From NCBI GenBank assembly GCA_027049085.1, contig JALTVH010000114.1, positions 1 through 20,391 of the forward strand: a stretch of DNA of 20,391 bases, in the 5' to 3' direction. Each line of letters opens with the position of its first letter. The stretch's first letter is position 1. Both the position numbers and the translations under genes were made by a program. Shown here piece after piece: positions 1 through 8,127 of this stretch. This DNA is from Aquificaceae bacterium (lineage in GTDB: Bacteria > Aquificota > Aquificia > Aquificales > Aquificaceae). Below the pieces are notes generated by a model. It saw only the letters and a list, made by a program, of their open reading frames with translations. It searched no databases and was not told where the DNA came from.

Positions 1-1454
1 CAGGCATCCCATCCTTCAATATCGTTGGACTTCCCGATACGGCAATAAAAGAATCTAAGGAGAGGGTCAGGAGTGCTATAAAAAACCTCGGTTTCCAGTT
101 TCCCCAGAAGAAGATTACTGTTAACCTTTCGCCTTCAAACATAAAGAAGCAGGGAACCCTTTACGACCTGCCCGTTGCCATTGGGATACTTGCCCTGACC
201 GGGCAGATCCCAAAGAGGGGGCTTGGGAAGTATATTTTCCTTGGTGAGCTTTCTTTAGACGGAAAGATAAACAAAGTTAACGGTGTTCTGCCAGTTGTAA
301 TATCACTCACCAAGCTCGGTTACACAAAGTATATTCTCCCCGGGGCAAATGCCATTGAAGGGGCTGTTGTTGAAGGTGCTGAGATCTACGGTGTGGCAAC
401 TCTTGGAGAGGTGGTTGACTTTCTCACAGGGAGAAAGGAAATACTTCCCGTTAAAGAGGATATTTCTGCTTATTTTGAAAGGTTCGGGGATGAGGACCTT
501 GACCTTTCCGAGGTCATCGGCCAGACTCTTGCAAAGAAAGCCCTTGAGATCTCTGCGGCTGGTGCCCATAACATGTCAATGATAGGTACACCCGGATCGG
601 GCAAATCAATGATAGCGAGGAGGATAACCACGATCCTCCCGCCTCTCAGCTTTGAGGAAGCTCTTGAAGTCAGCAGAATTTACAGCGTTGCGGGCCAGCT
701 CAACGGAAACCTTATTACCACAAGACCTTTCCGAGCCCCCCATCACACTGCCTCCGAGGTTGCAATAATAGGTGGTGGTACAGTCCCTCAGCCAGGTGAG
801 ATTTCCCTTGCCCACAGGGGTGTCCTCTTCCTTGATGAACTACCGGAATTCCCGAGAAAGACCCTTGAGGTTCTGCGTCAGCCCATTGAAGACGGCTGGA
901 TAAACATCTCAAGAGCTCAGGGGAGGGTCAAGTTCCCCGCACGATTCACCCTAATAACTGCCCAGAATCCATGTCCATGCGGTAACCTTGGAAATCCTTA
1001 CAAAGAATGCACCTGCACCCCATCTCAGATAAAGGCTTACAACTCAAAGATAAGCCAGCCCATTAAGGACAGAATAGACCTGAGGGTCTGGGTTGACCCT
1101 GTTGAAAAGGACGACCTCGTAAAGCACAGGAAAGGGGAAACCTCGGCTGAGGTAAAGGAAAGAGTTATGAAGGCATTTGAAATCCAGCAGGAGAGGTTCA
1201 GGGATTCGGAAACTGACTTTAACGGGAGGATGACCAATCAGGAAGTGGAAAAGTACTGTATCAACCTCCTTGACGAGTCTGCTAAAAAACTTCTTGAGAG
1301 CGCTGTTTCTAAATTCAAGCTTTCGGGGAGAGGATACTTCAGGGTTCTGAAGGTTGCAAGGACAATTGCAGACCTTGAAGAGTCAGAAGAGATAAGGTCC
1401 CATCACCTTGCACAGGCACTTCAGTTCCGTGCGACCGATAAAGATATTGTATGA
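1..1454 (+). CDS. comM: ComM/YifB-family AAA+ ATPase (Mg-chelatase-like), 5' partial
   Basis: Cut by the window start; the reading frame is open from base 3 and gives 483 residues, so only about 20-25 N-terminal residues of the usual ~505 are missing. The visible N-terminal part (GIPSFNIVGLPD, then NLSPSNIKKQGTLYDLPVAIG) is the ChlI/Lon-like domain of the YifB family. Then comes the AAA+ core with Walker A GTPGSGKS near base 588, Walker B VLFLDELPEF near base 825, and the Cys motif NPCPCGNLGNPYKECTC near base 965, probably a zinc site. The C-terminal part (SGRGYFRVLKVARTIADLE) is the Mg-chelatase C domain. In characterised bacteria ComM is a hexameric helicase that drives branch migration when transformed DNA recombines. 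Its stop overlaps the next start (ATGA). The ComEC-type genes at the end of the same operon support a DNA-uptake role. Confidence 0.93.
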   Translation, partial: GIPSFNIVGLPDTAIKESKERVRSAIKNLGFQFPQKKITVNLSPSNIKKQGTLYDLPVAIGILALTGQIPKRGLGKYIFLGELSLDGKINKVNGVLPVVISLTKLGYTKYILPGANAIEGAVVEGAEIYGVATLGEVVDFLTGRKEILPVKEDISAYFERFGDEDLDLSEVIGQTLAKKALEISAAGAHNMSMIGTPGSGKSMIARRITTILPPLSFEEALEVSRIYSVAGQLNGNLITTRPFRAPHHTASEVAIIGGGTVPQPGEISLAHRGVLFLDELPEFPRKTLEVLRQPIEDGWINISRAQGRVKFPARFTLITAQNPCPCGNLGNPYKECTCTPSQIKAYNSKISQPIKDRIDLRVWVDPVEKDDLVKHRKGETSAEVKERVMKAFEIQQERFRDSETDFNGRMTNQEVEKYCINLLDESAKKLLESAVSKFKLSGRGYFRVLKVARTIADLEESEEIRSHHLAQALQFRATDKDIV

Positions 1455-2830
1455 GCCGAAACCTATACTCTCTTTATCTGGTTCTCATAGACCTTTTTTC
1501 TTACTACCTTTCTCTCTTTTTAGCGGTCCAGACAAGAGCTTTCCTTGATTACCTCCCCCTCGGGCTTGAGCCCTACCTCCACTCCTATTCCCATTACCTT
1601 CCCTTCTTGTGGATTCCGGCAGTCTTTGTTCTTTTTATGGCTTATGAGGGTCTGTACACTTCCAGAAAAGGTTTCTGGTTTGATCTCAGAGATATTTACA
1701 GGGGAATACTTGTTTCCATGATCGTCGTTATGGCGATCGTTTCCCTTGGAAAGATGACTGATGAGGTTTCAAGGCTTACTATGGGATTTCTGGGAATCTA
1801 TTCCCTCTTTATTTTCCCGGTTTTCAGATACTTCTTTAAAAGGGAAGCCCATAAGAGGGGATACTTCCTCAAGAGATTTCTTGTTTTCGGTAATGGCAAA
1901 GAGGTTGATGAGGTAGTGAAGGCTCTTTGTGGTGATCCTTATCTCGGATTTAAAAACGTGGGAATAATTGATGGGAAAAATGTTCCATTGCTTACGGAAG
2001 AACTGATTAAAAGGAGGGCAGACTTTGTGATCCTATATCAGGGTGAACTTGATGAAGAGGAATTATCTCGTATTACAAATGAAATACACAGGGCATCGGG
2101 GGAAGTAATGGTTTTGCCAAATATACGCGGGATATCCCTTTTAAGCAGTGAACTGTACTTCCTCTTCTTTCATGAGGTCTTTATGCTCCGTATAAGAAAT
2201 AACCTTCAATCTTTACCAAGAAGAGCTGTGAAGAGGTCCTTTGATATTACCTTTGCCCTGTTCCTTTTACCTATTGTCATCCCCTTAGTTACGATTATTG
2301 CCTTCCTGATCAAGCTTGATTCAAGGGGTCCCGTATTCTTCAAACAGCAAAGGGTAGGGAGAGGCGGGAAGAAGATATGGGTTTACAAGTTTAGAACTAT
2401 GTATGTTGACGCCGAACGCAGGCTGAGGGAGCTCCTTGAAAAGAATGAGGATGCACGGAAAGAGTGGGAAGAGTTTTATAAACTGAGAGATGATCCGAGA
2501 ATAACAAAGGTGGGCAGGTTTCTCAGAAAGACTTCCCTTGATGAGCTACCCCAGATCTTTAATGTGCTGAAGGGTGATATGAGCTTTGTTGGTCCCAGGC
2601 CTGTTCTTGAGGAAGAATTAAGAAAGTATTACGGCGAATACTCAGTTTATTATTTAATAACAAGACCAGGAATCACAGGTCTCTGGCAGGTGAGCGGAAG
2701 GAATCTACTGAGCTATGAGAGGCGCGTGCACCTTGATGTGTGGTATGTTCTTAACTGGAGTCTCTGGCTTGATGTGGTTATCCTGATAAAAACCATCCGT
2801 GCTGTTTTCAGAGGAGAGGGCGCTTACTGA
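1451..2830 (+). CDS. Undecaprenyl-phosphate glycosylphosphotransferase (WbaP-like)
   Basis: 459 residues, an integral membrane enzyme that starts surface polysaccharide synthesis by moving a sugar-1-phosphate from a nucleotide sugar to undecaprenyl phosphate. The first ~135 residues hold four to five hydrophobic segments, followed by a nucleotide-binding-like domain (RFLVFGNGKEVDEVV), a further membrane helix, and the catalytic bacterial sugar transferase domain. Family motifs are intact: KRSFDI, GPVFFKQQRVGRGGKKIWVYK, KFRTM, LRKTSLDELPQIFNVLKGDM, FVGPRP, PGITGLWQVSGR and a C-terminal DVVILIKT stretch. The two-part architecture is that of full-length WbaP/PssY-type proteins; the exact sugar cannot be read from sequence. 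Its ATG overlaps the comM stop and its own stop shares one base with the next start, so translation is probably coupled. Confidence 0.9.
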   Translation: MSRNLYSLYLVLIDLFSYYLSLFLAVQTRAFLDYLPLGLEPYLHSYSHYLPFLWIPAVFVLFMAYEGLYTSRKGFWFDLRDIYRGILVSMIVVMAIVSLGKMTDEVSRLTMGFLGIYSLFIFPVFRYFFKREAHKRGYFLKRFLVFGNGKEVDEVVKALCGDPYLGFKNVGIIDGKNVPLLTEELIKRRADFVILYQGELDEEELSRITNEIHRASGEVMVLPNIRGISLLSSELYFLFFHEVFMLRIRNNLQSLPRRAVKRSFDITFALFLLPIVIPLVTIIAFLIKLDSRGPVFFKQQRVGRGGKKIWVYKFRTMYVDAERRLRELLEKNEDARKEWEEFYKLRDDPRITKVGRFLRKTSLDELPQIFNVLKGDMSFVGPRPVLEEELRKYYGEYSVYYLITRPGITGLWQVSGRNLLSYERRVHLDVWYVLNWSLWLDVVILIKTIRAVFRGEGAY

Positions 2831-3330
2831 TGAACAGGAGGAAGCTGTGGATATTGATACTTATCTATATTGGTTTTATCTACATTTCTCTGCCATTTGC
2901 CAGGCCATTTTTAAATTACCTTTACAGCTCCCTTGGGAAGGAACTCCTTAGCATACTTGCGAACCTCCTTTTATTGACGCTATTCCTTTATGGTATATTC
3001 AGATTCAGGCAAAGGGAGCTTATCAATATCGTATTATTCACAGTTCCTTCGGTTCTCCTTATCCTTGTTGCTATGATGCTGGAAAGACCCGAGGAAAGGA
3101 TACATTTCATTCAGTACGGGATACTAGGGTTTATTGTTTATAAAGGATTTGAAGGCGTAAAAACCCTGAAACCTGTCTTGGCTGGTGGATTCATCGTTAT
3201 AGTCGGTGCGGTTGATGAGATAATTCAGTGGTTCCTTCCCAACAGGGTAGGGGATCTGAGGGATGTTTTGTTCAATTCTATTGGGGGGTTGCTGGGAACA
3301 TGGTTCGCAAAGGTCTATTACTCCTGCTGA
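2830..3330 (+). CDS. VanZ-like family membrane protein
   Basis: 166 residues with four or five hydrophobic segments. The C-terminal VanZ-like signature is clear: a membrane-embedded acidic/polar pair in VDEIIQWFLPNR followed by GDLRDVLFNSIGGLLG, which matches the family pattern D-E-x-x-Q...R...D-x-x-x-N-x-x-G. The general function of the family is unknown; the founder VanZ contributes to teicoplanin resistance in enterococci, but resistance is not implied here. Position next to a glycosyl-carrier transferase suggests an envelope role. The ATG uses the last base of the upstream stop (TGATG), and the 3' end overlaps the next gene by 31 nt when that gene starts at 3300. Confidence 0.82.
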   Translation: MNRRKLWILILIYIGFIYISLPFARPFLNYLYSSLGKELLSILANLLLLTLFLYGIFRFRQRELINIVLFTVPSVLLILVAMMLERPEERIHFIQYGILGFIVYKGFEGVKTLKPVLAGGFIVIVGAVDEIIQWFLPNRVGDLRDVLFNSIGGLLGTWFAKVYYSC

Positions 3331-4121
3331 GTATCGTATTTATTCTGAGTGGTAAGGAACTCAAAGTCTATTTTCTTGATGTGGGTGAGGGTGAATCGTC
3401 ACTGATAATAACACCAGAAGGTAAAAGCATACTTATAGATGCTGGAAACGTTGTTACTGGATTCCGCGTTGTTGAGTTTTTGAAAAAGCAAAAAATATCT
3501 ACCCTTGATGCAGTGATCATCACACATCCTCATCCCGACCATATGAGTGGTATATTTGCTGTTGCAAGTTTGATTAACATCAAGAAGAAATATGACAACG
3601 GACAGCCCTTTGAGAATTCTCAGTGCCCTGATATTATGCGGTGGTATACGGAATTCTTCAGAAAGGGTGACTACAATGTTCTGAAGAGAGGAGAATCTCT
3701 TCAGATCGGAAGTGTTGAATTGAAGGTCCTGAATCCAGAAAAACCTGACTCCGACTGGAACTCCAACTCCCTTGTTATACTTCTAACCTACGGGAGCACA
3801 AGATTTTTATTCATGGGAGATGCACCAATCAAAGTAGAGAGGGAACTTTTACGAAGGGGAGACCCTGTATCTGCTGACGTCCTTAAAGTGGGTCATCATG
3901 GTGCCTCAGATGTACTCTCAAGTGATTTCCTCAACAGGGTCAATCCAACCTTTGCTGTCATTTCTATTAACAAAAACAACATCAGAGGATATCCAGCAAA
4001 GAGTGTTTTAAGAAAGTTGAGAAACAGGGGCATAGGTACCTATCTCACTTACCAGCATGGTACTGTTCTATTTACAAGCGATGGGGAGGGTTTGAGAGTC
4101 TGGACAGGAAAGGGGAGGTAA
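3300..4121 (+). CDS. ComEC-type metallo-beta-lactamase-fold hydrolase (stand-alone)
   Basis: 273 residues from ATG at 3300. The frame is open further upstream (another ATG at 3228), but 3300 places a hydrophobic leader (RKGLLLLLSIVFILSG) directly before the domain and so looks right; the protein is probably exported or membrane-anchored. The fold is that of the C-terminal nuclease domain of ComEC: FLDVGEGESSLI (usual form DVGQGDS), SILIDAG, the metal motif THPHPDHMSG, FLFMGD, VLKVGHHGASD, then AVISINKNN. All expected metal ligands appear present, so hydrolase activity is plausible. In canonical ComEC this domain follows the membrane channel; here it is a separate gene in front of it. It may be a periplasmic nuclease that degrades one strand of incoming DNA. 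See the slippery-site entry for its unusual 3' end. Confidence 0.85.
   Translation: MVRKGLLLLLSIVFILSGKELKVYFLDVGEGESSLIITPEGKSILIDAGNVVTGFRVVEFLKKQKISTLDAVIITHPHPDHMSGIFAVASLINIKKKYDNGQPFENSQCPDIMRWYTEFFRKGDYNVLKRGESLQIGSVELKVLNPEKPDSDWNSNSLVILLTYGSTRFLFMGDAPIKVERELLRRGDPVSADVLKVGHHGASDVLSSDFLNRVNPTFAVISINKNNIRGYPAKSVLRKLRNRGIGTYLTYQHGTVLFTSDGEGLRVWTGKGR
4109..4115 (+). other. Candidate -1 frameshift heptamer A_AAG_GGG
   Basis: The last codons of the beta-lactamase gene read GGA AAG GGG AGG TAA. Bases 4109-4115 fit the X_XXY_YYZ pattern for simultaneous slippage, and a shift by -1 leads directly into the ComEC reading frame (AAA GGG GAG GTA ATT ...), which is open here but has no ATG, GTG or TTG nearby. 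A purine-rich Shine-Dalgarno-like run (GGGGAGGG, 4083-4090) lies 18 nt upstream, and the heptamer itself is part of AGGGGAGG. The pattern is seen in the sequence; function is a hypothesis. The same AGGGGAGG could simply serve as a ribosome binding site for a rare start codon. Confidence 0.35.
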
Positions 4122-5320
4122 TTCACCTTCTCATATTTGTTCTTACTCTCTTCTTTTCCTTTATAAGAGTTTATCCAAAGGATTACTTTGAGAGGGAGGC
4201 TTTTATATTATTTCGTATTACAGATGACATACAGATTGAGGACAACAGAACAATAGCACGAATTTATATAGAAGAATCAGAAATTGAAGAGATTAAAAAA
4301 CGGAAGGCTCTGTTAATAACAAGGAACCACTACCTCAATGTTGGAACTTACAGAGCCTTTGCAAACGTTAGGGTCAAAGGGTCCCGCGTGTATGTTTATC
4401 CGCTGACAGGGACCTTGGAAAGGCTAAAAAGAAATGGTGGAATAAGGGATTACCTGATTGGGAAATACAGACAACATACAGAGGACTTTAGAGTCCGTTC
4501 AGTAGGGCTTTCATTCCTTTTTGGTGAACCAAGAACTCTGGTATCTCCTGACCTGCAGAAAAGTTTTCTCTCAACAGGTCTTGTACATCTTCTTGTAATA
4601 TCTGGTCTACACATAGGTATAATTGCTGGAATCTTTCTGAAAACCCTTCCCAGAAGCGTTTCTCCGTACATGTCCCTGATCGGAATCAGTCTTTACACCT
4701 TTTTTATAGTTCCCCACGAACCACCTGTGCTCAGGGCAACATTGATGTTTACATTATTTCTCTTGTCAGCTATAACTTACAGAAAGCCAGTTCCTGTGGC
4801 TGTATTGCTTTTTTCAGGATCGATAATACTGGTTATTTATCCGCATTTTGCCTTTACCTATTCATTCTGGATGTCTTTTTTTGCAACTCTATATATTCTC
4901 CTGTACATCCAGAATAATAAGGGTGGCTGGTTTTCAAAGAGCATTGGTGTTTCCTTATCGGCCTTTGCAGGTGTATCAGCTTTAATAGCTAATGTATCGT
5001 ATATATCACCGCTGTCTGTTGCTTTCACTCCGCTGATATCCCCGCTGGTTATTGCTTACTCAACTTTGGGAATGCTTTCTCTTTTAACAACTATGACTTT
5101 TTCGCCTTTCATTGACCTTTTCAACTTTGTAGGTGGGCTTTTTATTGGTGCAGTGAGTGTTCTTGAAGCGGTTAGCTTTAAGGTTTACCCATCAATTGGT
5201 TTTATCGAAGCCATTGTTTTAACTATAGCTGGTGCAATGCTGATGTATTATCTCCCTTACCAAAAAAGGATTGTCGTTCCAACAGGACTTATCTTTTACC
5301 TCATCATAAGAAGTTTTTAA
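4121..5320 (+). CDS. comEC: ComEC/Rec2 membrane channel (competence domain), start codon non-standard or unclear
   Basis: The first ordinary start in this frame is GTG at 4388 (310 residues), but the frame is open upstream and the ~89 codons before it look coding: a hydrophobic anchor (HLLIFVLTLFFSFI) and a strand-rich stretch of the kind found at the ComEC N terminus (DUF4131-like). From ATT at 4121 the product is 399 residues. The core carries the competence motif LLVISGLHIGI and about eight hydrophobic helices. ComEC is the inner-membrane channel for single-stranded DNA during natural transformation. No beta-lactamase domain follows; that half is the gene upstream. Start options: ATT 4121 with GGGGAGG only 2 nt before it, CTG 4100 with GGGGAGGG 9 nt before it, a -1 frameshift fusion, or GTG 4388 making a shorter protein. 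The 3' end stops 1 nt from glnE on the other strand. Confidence 0.83.
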   Translation: MHLLIFVLTLFFSFIRVYPKDYFEREAFILFRITDDIQIEDNRTIARIYIEESEIEEIKKRKALLITRNHYLNVGTYRAFANVRVKGSRVYVYPLTGTLERLKRNGGIRDYLIGKYRQHTEDFRVRSVGLSFLFGEPRTLVSPDLQKSFLSTGLVHLLVISGLHIGIIAGIFLKTLPRSVSPYMSLIGISLYTFFIVPHEPPVLRATLMFTLFLLSAITYRKPVPVAVLLFSGSIILVIYPHFAFTYSFWMSFFATLYILLYIQNNKGGWFSKSIGVSLSAFAGVSALIANVSYISPLSVAFTPLISPLVIAYSTLGMLSLLTTMTFSPFIDLFNFVGGLFIGAVSVLEAVSFKVYPSIGFIEAIVLTIAGAMLMYYLPYQKRIVVPTGLIFYLIIRSF

Positions 5321-5321
5321 T

Positions 5322-8111
5322 CTAATCAAGGAACTCAAGCAGGGTTTCTCTGAGTATTTTACGAAACCTTTTTAAATCTTCCGCAAATTCATCTTCTTCA
5401 ACACCAAAGGATCTTGCAAGTGCTGGAAAGTCCTGTTTTTTTACAACTGATCCGCCGGATTCTCGGAGCAATCTCAGGTGGGTTTCAACCTGTCTCAGGA
5501 AAATAAAAGACCTGTAAGCCCTTTCCAGCGATGGGTATTTTTTTAACAGTTTTTTGAAGCCCTTGACCATTGAACTCTCCCTAATCTTTTCTTTTATGCT
5601 CAGATACTGAACCAGAAACTCTCCATCAAAGGTCCCACCCAGACCAAACTTTATATCAATAGCATCCCTCTTAGGTGAAGAGTGCTCCTGAAGCTTAAAC
5701 CTCATCTCAAGTACTTCCTTTCTCTGTTTTTCCCCCCATTCACCCCCAAAGAGAAACTCCCTTATTAAACCTTCCAGCTCCTCACCAAGGTCTTGTTTGC
5801 CGGCTATTAATCTTGACCTCGTCCAGGCAAGCCTTTCCCAGGTCCTTGCCTCTCCTCTGAAATAATCCCTGTAAAAATCTAACAATGGAACGAGCTCTCC
5901 TTTTGATCCCATCGGTCTCAGCCTGAAGTCTACCTCATACAGGTATCCTTCTGTGGTATGGGTTGTGATCATTCTGATGAAATCCTTAACCCTTGAGGTT
6001 ATAAGGTGCCTTCCATTACCGGAGGCGCAGAAAACAAGATCAAGGTCAGACCTGAAGGTTAGCTCTTTGCTTCCAAGCTTTCCAAGGGATAGGACAATGG
6101 CATCTGATCCAGCGAGTTCTGTTTTTTCCCATATCTTTGCTATAAGAAAATCTGCAAGTGCTGAGAGTGAGTCATAAAGTCCTGTTAAATTTTCCTCATT
6201 TTTTATTGACATAAGGTATAACAGGCCTATCCTAATCTCCCAAACCCTCTTAAACCTTCTCACAAGGTTTTCAAAGCTGAGATTGAGCGTCTGTTCGTAC
6301 TTTTTAAATTCATCCTCTAATCTTGTTCTTTCGGGATACTTCTGATACAGGGTGAGAACATCTTCAACGAGGTCTGGGTTTTTGCTGATCAGAGAGGATA
6401 GAGTTTCAGAGATGGAAAAAACATTGAAAAGGTTTCCAAGAAAGTCCTCCTTAGGCTCGCTCAGGATAACCTTTTTTCCCGTCGGATTGGAAAAAAATTT
6501 CTCAAAGTTTTTAAGGGTTTCAAAGGGATCATGGGTCTTTGATGCAAGCTCAATAAGCCTGGGTGCAATAGCGATAAACCTCTCCCTTTCCTTGTCAGAA
6601 AGCTTAATACCTTCCTTTCCAGTAACATAACACCTCAAGAGACCGAAGACCTTCCCAGGATTGCTTAAGCCTTTTTCCTTTAGGACGTGGCTTCCAAGGT
6701 CCGGGTCGTCAGTAATTAGAGCAACTTGAATGGGGTCAAGTTCCTCTTCCTTTCTTTCGGGAATTAAACTTTCAAAGATCTTTTTAACGCCTTCTCTTAC
6801 CCTTTCAAGCTCTTCTATGAATTTTTCATGATCTTCAAAGCCCATTGCCTTTGCGTAAAATTCAGCTTCTTCGGTTTTAAAGGTGTGGTTCTGGAGGCAG
6901 GATCTCAGCTGTATCCTGTGTTCAAGGGTTCTCAGAAACTCGTATGCCCTCTCTAAAAAGAGAGCTTCTTCATCAGAGAAGATTCCTCGCTGGCAGAGTT
7001 TCCATATAGACCTAAAAGTATTTCTTTCCCTAAGGAATTTGTTTTTAGCTCCTGCGAGGATTGAGATTGCATGTACTGTGAATTCTATCTCTCTTATACC
7101 TCCCTCTCCAGTTTTAACGTTAAACCCCTTGCCCAATCTTTTTCTTGCTTCTGCCTCTATCTGTCTCTTCATGTTCTTGATTTCTGCGACTAGCTTATAG
7201 TCAGCAGAACTGTAAACAAAGGGATTTACAACCTCTTTGAGAAACCTCTTTCCAAGGATCATATCTCCCGCTACGGGTCTTGTTCTCAGAAGGGCAAACC
7301 TTTCCCAGATTCTCCCATAAGACTCATAGTAGAGTTCAGCACTTCTAATAGACATGGTTACTGGTCCCGTCTTCCCGAAGGGTCTGAGCTCAAGGTCAAC
7401 ATTGAGTGCCTGTCCTTCCGAGGTTTTTGCAGTGAGTAAAGAAACTGTTTTTCTGAAGACCTCAGAGAAAAATTCATTGGCGGTTAAGGAACCGCAGCTA
7501 CCCTTATCATCTGAGTGTACGAAGATAAGATCAACGTCAGAGTAGTAGTTAAGCTCTTCACTTCCCAGCTTCCCAAGACCTAATATTACTGCGGTTAATT
7601 CCTCACCTTTTTCGTTAACTGGCCTTCCATGTTTTTCCTTAGCTTCAATGAGGGCTTTCTGGTAGGCATATTCAATTAAAGCATCTGCAAGGTAAGAGTA
7701 CTCCCGCAGAATATCTTCGAGTTTTGCGGTCTTGAGGATTTCCTTGGAAAGTATTCTCATCAATTCCCTGTGTCTGTAGTAGGCAAGGGTAGTTGAGAAC
7801 TTTTCTTCCGGTAAATCGGGGGGAGCTATCTGGCTGATCTCCTTGAGGTAGTCATTTTTGTCTTTGAAAACGTACCATAGCCTGGGGATGGTCCTTTCAA
7901 AGTCCTGGGGGTGCTTTATAAGAAATTTTTTGAGGCAATCGCAATGGTCAAGGATCTTTAGTAGAAGTATAAACCGCCTCTCATTGAGGTAATTTAAAAG
8001 AGATGAGGGATCGGGGTGATTTGAAAGTATACTTTCAAAGGATCTCTTTGTTTCCTCAGGATCAGTAAGGAATTTATGGGCTGATGACCACCACGATGAT
8101 GGGATGTCCAT
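5322..8111 (-). CDS. glnE: Glutamine synthetase adenylyltransferase/deadenylase
   Basis: 929 residues, close to the ~945 of E. coli GlnE. The enzyme adenylylates glutamine synthetase to turn it down when glutamine is plentiful and removes AMP when nitrogen is short, under PII control. Two nucleotidyltransferase domains are visible, each with the family signature: GLGKLGSEELNYYSDVDLIF at residues 178-197 (deadenylase half, acidic pair D192/D194) and SLGKLGSKELTFRSDLDLVF near residue 675-695 (adenylylase half). Each is followed by its helical domain (GEGGIREIEFTVH and DIKFGLGGTFDGEFLVQ). Both active sites look intact. Neither glnA nor glnB is in the window. The start ATG at 8111 is 16 bp from the pyrG start on the other strand; the 3' end is 1 nt from comEC. 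Confidence 0.94.
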   Translation of the reverse strand: MDIPSSWWSSAHKFLTDPEETKRSFESILSNHPDPSSLLNYLNERRFILLLKILDHCDCLKKFLIKHPQDFERTIPRLWYVFKDKNDYLKEISQIAPPDLPEEKFSTTLAYYRHRELMRILSKEILKTAKLEDILREYSYLADALIEYAYQKALIEAKEKHGRPVNEKGEELTAVILGLGKLGSEELNYYSDVDLIFVHSDDKGSCGSLTANEFFSEVFRKTVSLLTAKTSEGQALNVDLELRPFGKTGPVTMSIRSAELYYESYGRIWERFALLRTRPVAGDMILGKRFLKEVVNPFVYSSADYKLVAEIKNMKRQIEAEARKRLGKGFNVKTGEGGIREIEFTVHAISILAGAKNKFLRERNTFRSIWKLCQRGIFSDEEALFLERAYEFLRTLEHRIQLRSCLQNHTFKTEEAEFYAKAMGFEDHEKFIEELERVREGVKKIFESLIPERKEEELDPIQVALITDDPDLGSHVLKEKGLSNPGKVFGLLRCYVTGKEGIKLSDKERERFIAIAPRLIELASKTHDPFETLKNFEKFFSNPTGKKVILSEPKEDFLGNLFNVFSISETLSSLISKNPDLVEDVLTLYQKYPERTRLEDEFKKYEQTLNLSFENLVRRFKRVWEIRIGLLYLMSIKNEENLTGLYDSLSALADFLIAKIWEKTELAGSDAIVLSLGKLGSKELTFRSDLDLVFCASGNGRHLITSRVKDFIRMITTHTTEGYLYEVDFRLRPMGSKGELVPLLDFYRDYFRGEARTWERLAWTRSRLIAGKQDLGEELEGLIREFLFGGEWGEKQRKEVLEMRFKLQEHSSPKRDAIDIKFGLGGTFDGEFLVQYLSIKEKIRESSMVKGFKKLLKKYPSLERAYRSFIFLRQVETHLRLLRESGGSVVKKQDFPALARSFGVEEDEFAEDLKRFRKILRETLLEFLD

Positions 8112-8113
8112 AA

Positions 8114-8119
8114 TATAAT
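8114..8119 (+). promoter_or_regulatory. Perfect -10 box (TATAAT) for pyrG
   Basis: A consensus TATAAT ends 8 nt before the pyrG ATG at 8128. Transcription normally begins about 7 nt after the box, i.e. near 8126, which would leave a leader of only about 2 nt. No Shine-Dalgarno sequence is present. I see no good -35 box 17 nt upstream, which would lie inside glnE. The short leader is an inference. Confidence 0.5.
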
Positions 8120-8127
8120 TTTCTCAC

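Noticed and set aside
3228..3299. Longer N terminus for the beta-lactamase (ATG at 3228)
   Set aside because: The added residues are a frame-shifted reading of the VanZ end; ATG 3300 gives a proper hydrophobic leader.
5318..5324. Intrinsic terminator between comEC and glnE (GTTTTTAA)
   Set aside because: A T-run is present but I see no stem before it on either strand.
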